This document shows positions 1 to 4,928 of a stretch of DNA of 5,086 nt, one piece after another. The stretch covers positions 1 to 5,086 of the forward strand of contig PXEK01000226.1 of assembly GCA_003564735.1 (NCBI GenBank), written 5' to 3'. Positions within the stretch are counted from its first letter, which is position 1. The number at the start of each line of letters is the position of its first letter. The notes beneath the pieces were generated by a model. It did no database searches and was not told the DNA's origin. It saw only the letters and a program-made list of their open reading frames with translations. Both the position numbers and the translations under genes were made by a program. This stretch comes from Cryomorphaceae bacterium. Lineage in GTDB: Bacteria; Bacteroidota; Bacteroidia; Flavobacteriales_G; Salibacteraceae.

Positions 1-18
1 AGCTCCGGCCACCGGCCG

Positions 19-70
19 TCCCGACTTAGAGTTTTCGGAATTTCAATTCCGCAAAATCTCTTGTTCGGGA
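19..70. repeat. 52-bp imperfect palindrome, stem-loop capable
   Basis: The two halves pair in nested blocks: TCCCGA (19-24) with TCGGGA (65-70), AGAG (28-31) with CTCT (58-61), TTTT (32-35) with AAAA (53-56), and CGGAATT (36-42) with AATTCCG (45-51). The apex is two bases, TC. Single bases at 52 and 57 bulge out, and three bases on each side (25-27, 62-64) form an internal loop, giving about 21 pairs. No T-tract follows on either strand, so it does not look like a standard intrinsic terminator. It could be a repetitive extragenic palindrome, the 3' structure of an upstream transcript, or a small structured RNA. The pairing is seen directly; the role is unknown. Confidence 0.6.
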
Positions 71-79
71 AACCTCAAT

Positions 80-126
80 CCTTGTCCCGACCTTGTCCTT
101 GTCCTTGACCTCGTCCTCCTCCTTCC
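80..126. repeat. Degenerate CCTTGT hexanucleotide repeat tract
   Basis: CCTTGT at 80-85 is followed, after a five-base CCCGA insert, by six hexads in register from 91: CCTTGT, CCTTGT, CCTTGA, CCTCGT, CCTCCT and CCTTCC. The + strand is almost free of A here, so there is strong purine/pyrimidine strand asymmetry. No coding role is apparent. It may be a decayed microsatellite or part of a larger dispersed intergenic element that includes the palindrome before it. Confidence 0.6.
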
Positions 127-164
127 TTGCAGCATTCGTGATTCCACCCGCAACGTCTTTTCAG

Positions 165-234
165 TTCACGGTTTACAGTTCACAGTTCACGAAACCTTTC
201 ACCCTTCACTTTAAACCTTTAACCTTTCACCTTT
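165..234. repeat. Ten-unit degenerate heptanucleotide repeat
   Basis: Seventy bases divide exactly into ten 7-base units with no slippage: TTCACGG, TTTACAG, TTCACAG, TTCACGA, AACCTTT, CACCCTT, CACTTTA, AACCTTT, AACCTTT and CACCTTT. The first four follow a TTCACRG pattern and the last six an AACCTTT/CACCTTT pattern, as if two related heptad arrays were joined. This resembles in form the short tandemly repeated heptamers known from heterocystous cyanobacteria, but I know of no established family with these units. The array ends 22 bases before the candidate -33 element of the deacetylase promoter. Confidence 0.65.
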
Positions 235-256
235 CCCCAACAATCCCACCTTTACC

Positions 257-285
257 TTGTTTACACAAAATTCCCTCAACCTTTG
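257..285 (+). promoter_or_regulatory. Candidate Bacteroidota promoter for the deacetylase gene
   Basis: TTG at 257-259 lies 18 bases before AACCTTTG at 278-285, which matches the Bacteroidota -7 consensus TAnnTTTG at all fixed positions but the first. Transcription would start near 290-293, leaving a leader of about 30 bases before the ATG at 322. There is no Shine-Dalgarno motif; the start is preceded by A-rich sequence, as is usual in this phylum. This is a pattern match only. Confidence 0.4.
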
Positions 286-321
286 TATTATTGCACACCC
301 ATCCGAAAACAAAACGCAGAA

Positions 322-2829
322 ATGAAAAACGCCCCGATATTCACCACCCCCAAAACAGCATTTCAACTGTGCCTCTCCGCCTTGATTGTACTTACATCAA
401 TCGGCCTCAAAGCCCAAAACCCCGAGTGGAACAGCGCCCAAATACGTCATGAAATGGAAAAGCTGGCCGTAACCGCCAATGTACTTTATCTCGCGGCGCA
501 CCCCGATGATGAAAATACCCGACTCATCTCCCGACTGGCAAACGAAGAGAAAGTCCGCACGGCCTACCTCTCTCTGACTCGCGGCGATGGCGGACAAAAC
601 CTCATCGGCGACGAAAAAGGCGCTCTTTTAGGATTGATCAGAACCCAAGAACTTTTAGAAGCCCGCAAAGTGGACGGCGGTGAACAGTACTTTACCCGCG
701 CACTCGACTTCGGATTCTCAAAAACGCATGAAGAAACCCTCGAAAAATGGAACCGAGACAGCGTGTTGAAAGACGTAGTGCATGTGATACGATACTTTAA
801 GCCCGATATTATCATCACCCGTTTCCCGGCCTACAATTACGGCGGCCACGGTCATCACTCCGCAGCTTCTATATTGGCGGCCGAGGCTTATGAAATCGCT
901 GCCGATGAGGAAGCTTTTCCCGAGAGCAGTAAAAAATACGGCCCTTGGCAAACGCCAAAACTTTACTTTAACGCCAGTACCTGGTGGAAAAAAGAAATTG
1001 AAGACCACCCCGAGGAATACCACCTCACCAACGTGGGGGTTTACAACGAACTTTTAGGGCAACCTTACACCGTAATGGCAGCGGAAAGCCGCAGCAGACA
1101 CCGCAGTCAGGGCTTTGGCGCATTGCGTCCGCGCGGCAATCAGCTCGAATATTTGGAGTTGCTCAAAGGATCTGACCAAAAAACAGAACCGCTTTTTGAA
1201 AACATCATTACCGATTGGTCTCGCGTTGAAGGCGGCAAAAAAATCCAAAAGCGTATTGATGAGCTGTTGACAAACTACGACCATACCGCCCCGCAAAAAA
1301 GCACCGATGCCCTGGCTCAACTGTATTTCGAAGTCGAAAATATGCCTGATAATCATTTTAAAACGTACAAATTAGAGCAAATCAAAGACTTATACACAGC
1401 CTGCGCGGGGTTGTACTTTGAGTACTTGAGCGAAGTACCCTACGCCACCACGGGCGCTCAGGTAGCGGTGAGGGCTGAAGCCATTTCACAGCTTGATAAT
1501 CCGCATACATTGAAATCGGTTCGCATTCATGGAATTAAGCGTGATGTGACGCAAATTTTGAGCAATGAAAAAAGTACGGTAAAGGAATCGGTAGTGATTT
1601 CAAATGAAATTACACCACCTTATTGGTTATGGTCAGAACCCCAAAACAACCTGTTCCCGTTTTCGAACCGCGATTGGATAGGGTTGGCAGAAAATCCGGC
1701 CGTTTCAAAAGCCACCTTCACGATAGAAACGAAATACGGCGATATGGAATTTGACCGTGATTTGCGCTACAAATGGCGGAGCAGGAAAGACGGAGAGTTG
1801 TATCGTCCTTTCGCCGTTATTCCAAAAGTGAGCATGTCATGCGATCAAAAAACCATTCTGTTTACCGACGAAAACCCCAAAGAAGTAACGGTAAAAATAA
1901 AAACCTACGATGCCGATGCGGGAGAGTTGGTGGTTAAACCCGATTTACCGCGCGGCTGGAGATCAGAACCCGAAGAGTACAAAATTGACGAAATGCCCGC
2001 CGATGAGGTACAATTTAGAACCTTTACCCTGTTCCCCTCTGCGGAGCAAAATCAATTTGATTTGAAATTTACCATCAACGGACAAGCTGCTCGCGACTTG
2101 GTTGAAGTGAAGTACATTCACATTGAAACTCAAACCGTGATGCCCAAAACCAAAGTCACTTTGGTGAGCGCACCCATTGAAGTGCGAGGAAGAAAAATCG
2201 GCTACTTTGAGGGCTCCGGTGATGAAGTACCGGCGGCGCTCAAACAGTTGGGTTATGAAGTAGAGTTTTTGGATCCGGCACGCACAACGCGCGACGATTT
2301 AATGAAATACGACGCCGTGATTGCCGGCATTAGAGCGTATAATACCAATCCCGAAATGTACGACCTAAACGATGCTTTAAACACTTATGTGGAAGCCGGA
2401 GGGAATTACGTAGTGCAGTACAATACGAGTTTTGGTTTGCCGGATGATAAAAACATAGGGCCGTATCCTTTTCGGTTGAGTAGAGATCGAGTAACGGTTG
2501 AAGAGGCGCCTGTGGCGTTTTTAGACCGCAATTACGCATTGATGAACATGCCCAATAAATTGGAGGTGAAGGATTTTGACGGTTGGGTGCAGGAGCGCGG
2601 ACTTTATTTTCCCGATGAATGGTCAAATGATTTTACTACTTTGTTTGCTTGGAATGATCCCGGCGAGAACTTAAAGCGGGGCTCTTTGATTACGGCTCAA
2701 TACGGCAAAGGCCGATTTACTTATACGGGAATCAGCTTTTTTAGGCAACTTCCCGCCGGTGTTCCCGGTGCCTTCAGGCTTTTTGCCAATATTGTGGCAA
2801 ATGAAATGAATCGGGAGAACGAAAAGTAG
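322..2829 (+). CDS. Exported PIG-L/LmbE-family deacetylase with C-terminal GATase-like domain
   Basis: An 835-residue protein whose N-terminal domain belongs to the PIG-L (LmbE) zinc deacetylases, which remove acetyl groups from N-acetylglucosaminyl or related amide substrates. Residues 1-31 form a Sec signal peptide with likely cleavage after Ala31 before Gln-Asn. AHPDDE at 59-64 supplies, by analogy with MshB, zinc ligands His60 and Asp63 and general base Asp62; GHGHHS at 175-180 supplies the third ligand, probably His179. Residues about 500-600 look like a beta-sandwich linker domain. Residues about 624-826 resemble a class I amidotransferase/ThuA-like fold but hold no cysteine, so a Cys-dependent amidotransferase reaction is unlikely. 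The length agrees with long Bacteroidota PIG-L proteins as I recall them. ATG 322 was chosen over an in-frame TTG at 283 because it starts directly at the signal peptide. With no T9SS tail it is probably periplasmic. Its substrate is unknown. Confidence 0.92.
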   Translation: MKNAPIFTTPKTAFQLCLSALIVLTSIGLKAQNPEWNSAQIRHEMEKLAVTANVLYLAAHPDDENTRLISRLANEEKVRTAYLSLTRGDGGQNLIGDEKGALLGLIRTQELLEARKVDGGEQYFTRALDFGFSKTHEETLEKWNRDSVLKDVVHVIRYFKPDIIITRFPAYNYGGHGHHSAASILAAEAYEIAADEEAFPESSKKYGPWQTPKLYFNASTWWKKEIEDHPEEYHLTNVGVYNELLGQPYTVMAAESRSRHRSQGFGALRPRGNQLEYLELLKGSDQKTEPLFENIITDWSRVEGGKKIQKRIDELLTNYDHTAPQKSTDALAQLYFEVENMPDNHFKTYKLEQIKDLYTACAGLYFEYLSEVPYATTGAQVAVRAEAISQLDNPHTLKSVRIHGIKRDVTQILSNEKSTVKESVVISNEITPPYWLWSEPQNNLFPFSNRDWIGLAENPAVSKATFTIETKYGDMEFDRDLRYKWRSRKDGELYRPFAVIPKVSMSCDQKTILFTDENPKEVTVKIKTYDADAGELVVKPDLPRGWRSEPEEYKIDEMPADEVQFRTFTLFPSAEQNQFDLKFTINGQAARDLVEVKYIHIETQTVMPKTKVTLVSAPIEVRGRKIGYFEGSGDEVPAALKQLGYEVEFLDPARTTRDDLMKYDAVIAGIRAYNTNPEMYDLNDALNTYVEAGGNYVVQYNTSFGLPDDKNIGPYPFRLSRDRVTVEEAPVAFLDRNYALMNMPNKLEVKDFDGWVQERGLYFPDEWSNDFTTLFAWNDPGENLKRGSLITAQYGKGRFTYTGISFFRQLPAGVPGAFRLFANIVANEMNRENEK

Positions 2830-2897
2830 GTGCGTTTTATTTTTAACAAGCTACTTTAAATTCTAAATGTTTTAAGGCTTCAAAGATGTTTCGGTTG

Positions 2898-2920
2898 CAG
2901 TTAGCTGATAACTGTTCTTA
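2898..2920 (+). terminator. Weak hairpin, possible terminator after the deacetylase gene
   Basis: CAGTTA (2898-2903) and TAACTG (2909-2914) form a six-pair stem around the loop GCTGA, extendable by one G-U pair, followed by TTCTTA. It lies about 70 bases after the stop codon at 2827-2829. The stem is AT-rich and the T-tract short, so termination is plausible but unproven. Confidence 0.3.
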
Positions 2921-3018
2921 AATTATACCTTATTGAATATGTTTCGCAACTGATGTGTATTTAGTTTAATGGTGTTGTGGTACAGTGACCTTGATACTTT
3001 GTAATTGTCGGTTTTTAA

Positions 3019-3048
3019 TTTGGGCAGTTGTTTTTTTAATTACATTTG
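3019..3048 (+). promoter_or_regulatory. Strong Bacteroidota promoter match for the T9SS cargo genes
   Basis: TTTG at 3019-3022 is followed after exactly 18 bases by TACATTTG at 3041-3048, a perfect match to the TAnnTTTG -7 element used by the Bacteroidota primary sigma factor. Transcription would begin near 3055, about 50 bases before the ATG at 3106 and just before an A-rich leader. It would drive the orphan sorting domain and, 13 bases after that gene's stop, the propeller gene at 3404. Confidence 0.6.
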
Positions 3049-3105
3049 CATTCTAACTTAAAACTAACTAAAACGAAAAATCACACAATCTCACCGACAT
3101 AGTTC

Positions 3106-3390
3106 ATGTTATTGACGTCTCAAAATGTATTCCAAGACCAACATGATTTTGACGCCTCTCTCACAACACCTCCTGTTCATCCCAACCCTTTAATTACAGG
3201 CAATTTTCGAGTTGAGGCAGATTTGGAAATCACCCAAATACAGGTGTATTCAATCACCGGAGAGCAAATATTAGACAAAAACCTCAATGACTTTTCCAAT
3301 GAGTTGAACATAACAACCAAGGGCGTTTTTATTTTACAAGTGCAAACACGTGACGGAAAGATTTTTCGCTCCAAGATTATCAACCAATAA
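3106..3390 (+). CDS. Orphan T9SS type A sorting domain, probable gene remnant
   Basis: A 94-residue frame consisting almost entirely of a T9SS type A C-terminal sorting domain. It has a VHPNP motif at residues 24-28 (usually V/L-YPNP), an IQVYSITGE strand in the middle, and the typical ending GVFILQVQTRDGK...KIINQ. In the family this domain steers a protein already in the periplasm through the T9SS outer-membrane channel and is normally removed by the PorU sortase. Here nothing precedes it except about 23 residues with no signal peptide, so the product could not reach the periplasm by Sec as it stands. The last 69 residues differ at only 12 positions from the tail of the protein ending at 4757. 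A good promoter lies upstream, so this is probably what is left of a full cargo gene after internal deletion. Expression as a small protein is possible but less likely. An in-frame TAG at 3100-3102 blocks any longer frame. Confidence 0.7.
   Translation: MLLTSQNVFQDQHDFDASLTTPPVHPNPLITGNFRVEADLEITQIQVYSITGEQILDKNLNDFSNELNITTKGVFILQVQTRDGKIFRSKIINQ
3181..3390 (+). repeat. Direct repeat copy 1 of the sorting-domain coding sequence
   Basis: This 210-bp segment aligns without gaps to 4548-4757. By hand count 36 bases differ, about 83% identity. Eighteen codons differ silently and twelve change the amino acid. It covers the PNP motif through the stop codon. Upstream of it the two loci show no obvious similarity. 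Confidence 0.85.
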
Positions 3391-3403
3391 TAAAACCGCA
3401 GAA

Positions 3404-4147
3404 ATGAAAATAATAACATGTATAATCCTGCTTTTAACCGGCTTGTTTGTTCAAGCCCAAAAAGTAACAGTAATCAAACAACGACAGGGAGGTACTTTTG
3501 CGCACAAAACTATATTCAATAATTCAGGGGAGTTAATCACTGCCGGGGAGTATGCTATGGTGATCAAAATTGATACAACCGGCCAAGAAATTTGGCGTCG
3601 AGATTTTCAAGCAGACTCCGTACTAAAACGAACAGATGTCCCCACTGAGTTTACCAATGTAGCAGTAGATGCAGAAGATAATATCTATTTATACGCGGAG
3701 AAAAAACCTCACGGTGCAGCTCCTTACATTGTGAAATTGAATACTCACGGCGACGTACTCTGGGTAAGTGATGATTTGCCTATTGACTTCGAACATGAGT
3801 TTGGTGCAGGTCACATGTTTTTTCCTATTTATGATTCCGTAATCAGGGTGAATTACCTTTTTAGCGAGGTAGAGGGAATTCACCGAGAAACCGGAGAATT
3901 GTTGGGTGTAGATACCGTTTTTAATGATTACCGAATAATTCGTATAGCTCCGGTAATAAAAACCGGTGGACTTCAATATGTGAGAACTTCTACGGGGTTT
4001 TTAGCTTTTGACTCAACAGGTAATTATACAGAAATTCCGGTTGATTTTGATTATTACGGAACTACATGGTATTTAGACTCTTCCGGCTATTATGTTTTTT
4101 TCAAGCGTCCCTATAGACAGCAACGGAAAAAATTTGCGAGTACCTAA
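3404..4147 (+). CDS. N-terminal part of a secreted beta-propeller-like T9SS cargo protein (frameshifted)
   Basis: This frame gives 247 residues, but only about the first 232 look genuine; after the T-run at 4095-4101 it drifts into a basic tail ending in RKKFAST and stops. Residues 1-18 are a Sec signal peptide with cleavage expected after Val-Gln-Ala before Gln. The mature part carries strand-turn units of the type K-[IL]-[DN]-x-x-G-x-x-x-W at about residues 55-64 and 111-120, common in Bacteroidota propeller-like secreted proteins. A third unit, KLDSAGNVL, lies in the downstream frame. Removing one T joins the frames into a 450-residue protein ending in a T9SS sorting domain, likely secreted or surface-attached. 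ATG 3404 is preferred to an in-frame GTG at 3350 because it starts at the signal peptide. It follows the orphan sorting-domain gene by 13 bases and probably shares its promoter. The specific function is not recognised. Confidence 0.75.
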   Translation: MKIITCIILLLTGLFVQAQKVTVIKQRQGGTFAHKTIFNNSGELITAGEYAMVIKIDTTGQEIWRRDFQADSVLKRTDVPTEFTNVAVDAEDNIYLYAEKKPHGAAPYIVKLNTHGDVLWVSDDLPIDFEHEFGAGHMFFPIYDSVIRVNYLFSEVEGIHRETGELLGVDTVFNDYRIIRIAPVIKTGGLQYVRTSTGFLAFDSTGNYTEIPVDFDYYGTTWYLDSSGYYVFFKRPYRQQRKKFAST

Positions 4148-4757
4148 TTTATTTAAGTTGGATTCAGCCGGGAATGTATTGCAAAGCAAGCGTGTTGTTA
4201 CTGAGTCTAATTTTGAGGATGCTCATTTTATTGATTTTCGAGATATAATTTATCACCCGACAAAAGGAATAGTGTGTTATGGCCGTACTACATATGATGA
4301 ATCACCACCAACATCAACCGGTTGGATTTCCCAATTACACCCAGAGGATTTTAGGGTGTTGTTTGATACGGCAACGCAAATTGAACAATTCACTTACAGT
4401 GATTTGATTTATTTTGAAAATACCATAATAGCGCAAGGTGGGGTAGGTGCATCTCCTTATTATTTAAAATTAAACTTACGTGATATTGACACTTACCCGG
4501 CGGCATCTGTTGGGGAAAAGCCGAGTGAAAGTCATTTTCGTGTTTATCCCAATCCTTCAATTACAGGCAATTTTCGAATTGAGGCAGATGTGGAAATTAC
4601 CCAAATACAAGTGTATTCCCTTACCGGGCAACAGCTGTTGGACAAGAACCTCAATGACTTTACCAATGAGTTGAGCATAAAACCTAAGGGTGTTTTTATC
4701 TTACAAGTGCAAACTCGAGACGGAGAGATACACCGTTCGAAAATTATTAATCAATAA
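4092..4757 (+). CDS. C-terminal part of the same cargo protein, with T9SS type A sorting domain
   Basis: This frame continues the gene begun at 3404 after the one-base shift. The ATG at 4092 is probably not a real start: it sits inside coding sequence of the other frame, has no leader signal and would yield a product without signal peptide. The first residues read naturally as a continuation (SSVPIDSNGKN), followed by a propeller-type unit KLDSAGNVL near residue 22. The last 75 residues or so form a T9SS type A sorting domain with the VYPNP motif at about 149-153 and the ending GVFILQVQTRDGE...KIINQ. The domain would direct outer-membrane translocation and PorU-dependent processing if the full-length protein is made. 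Either the gene is a recent pseudogene or the shift is a sequencing error in a homopolymer; see the site entry at 4095. Confidence 0.75.
   Translation: MFFSSVPIDSNGKNLRVPNLFKLDSAGNVLQSKRVVTESNFEDAHFIDFRDIIYHPTKGIVCYGRTTYDESPPTSTGWISQLHPEDFRVLFDTATQIEQFTYSDLIYFENTIIAQGGVGASPYYLKLNLRDIDTYPAASVGEKPSESHFRVYPNPSITGNFRIEADVEITQIQVYSLTGQQLLDKNLNDFTNELSIKPKGVFILQVQTRDGEIHRSKIINQ
4095..4101 (+). other. Run of seven T, most likely site of the frameshift
   Basis: The frame starting at 3404 must skip one base to continue into the frame ending at 4757. Shortening this T7 run to T6 gives a smooth reading from DSSGYYVF to SSVPIDSNGKN and one 450-codon protein. A run of six A at 4127-4132 lies before the stop at 4145-4147 and is the alternative site, but using it leaves a poor-looking stretch KRPYRQQ in between. 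Confidence 0.6.
4548..4757 (+). repeat. Direct repeat copy 2 of the sorting-domain coding sequence
   Basis: Partner of 3181-3390: same length, no gaps, about 83% identical by hand count. This copy is attached to a full cargo region, so it shows what the orphan copy has lost. Confidence 0.85.
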
Positions 4758-4783
4758 GAGGTGAGTTGGCAATTTCCGGCGAA

Positions 4784-4818
4784 AAAATAATTTATTTTAG
4801 TTGAATTATTGCAATAAT
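4784..4818. repeat. Two adjacent AT-rich palindromes
   Basis: AAAATAA-T-TTATTTT (4784-4798) is a perfect 7+1+7 palindrome, and ATTATTGCAATAAT (4805-4818) is a perfect 14-bp palindrome six bases further on. Both lie just after the stop codon at 4755-4757. They are too AT-rich to form strong RNA hairpins, though the first could contribute to weak bidirectional termination. Protein binding sites are an alternative. Chance palindromes are common in such AT-rich DNA. Confidence 0.35.
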
Positions 4819-4904
4819 AATAAGGTCGGTAAATCTCACTTATCTGTCTTTTTCATTTTCCGTGAACTATCTAACGCCGGATAATTTATATTTCCTACTT
4901 TCGC

Positions 4905-4920
4905 TTGCTTTCTAAAGCAA
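4905..4920. promoter_or_regulatory. Perfect 16-bp palindrome just upstream of the epimerase start
   Basis: TTGCTTTCTAAAGCAA has two perfect 7-base arms around a central CT and ends eight bases before the ATG at 4929. As DNA it has the size and symmetry of an operator for a dimeric regulator. As RNA it would form a short hairpin of six or seven pairs where ribosomes bind. No well-spaced TTG-N18-TAnnTTTG promoter is seen between 4758 and 4928; TACTTTCG at 4896-4903 is only a weak -7 candidate. Confidence 0.45.
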
Positions 4921-4928
4921 TACTTTAC

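Larger units (their letters stand above)
1..321. other. Non-coding region upstream of the deacetylase gene
   Basis: I see no convincing gene in this stretch. An open frame from 93 to 452 on the + strand translates to a low-complexity Ser/Leu/Thr/Pro-rich peptide made by the pyrimidine-rich repeats, and it runs into the deacetylase gene in another frame, so it is a shadow. The region divides into a GC-rich edge with a GGCC-ACC-GGCC inverted repeat (8-18), a long imperfect palindrome (19-70), a hexad-then-heptad repeat tract (80-234) and a candidate promoter (257-285). The edge repeat may be part of an element cut off by the window boundary. Confidence 0.6.

Noticed and set aside
165..234. CRISPR array
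   Set aside because: The units are contiguous 7-base repeats without spacers of protospacer length.
93..452. 119-codon open frame on the + strand starting in the repeat tract
   Set aside because: Its translation is low-complexity Ser/Leu/Thr/Pro sequence produced by pyrimidine repeats, and it overlaps the start of the deacetylase gene in another frame.
564..1356. Three open frames on the - strand inside the deacetylase gene
   Set aside because: They are antisense to a well-supported coding region, overlap one another and show no recognisable motif.
2330..2626. 98-codon - strand open frame inside the deacetylase gene
   Set aside because: Antisense shadow of the conserved C-terminal domain, without motifs or plausible start context.
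2848..2880. Imperfect hairpin (AAGC...GCTT with an inner CTTTAAA/TTTAAG stem) just after the deacetylase stop
   Set aside because: Ten AT-rich pairs with bulges, a ten-base loop and no following T-tract; too weak to call a terminator.
3177..3419. - strand open frame opposite the orphan sorting domain
   Set aside because: Antisense to a clear sorting-domain sequence; no recognisable protein features.
3689..3976. - strand open frame opposite the propeller gene
   Set aside because: Antisense to coding sequence with good signal peptide and sorting-domain context; no motif seen.
4092..4147. Programmed +1 ribosomal frameshifting at the T-run
   Set aside because: No recognisable slippery codon with a rare codon or in-frame stop at the slip site; a homopolymer indel explains it more simply.
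4480..4674. 64-codon + strand open frame within the second sorting domain
   Set aside because: Out-of-frame shadow of the conserved sorting-domain coding sequence.
4887..4903. Promoter-like TATATTTC and TACTTTCG before the epimerase gene
   Set aside because: Each misses one -7 consensus base and neither has TTG at the proper distance upstream.
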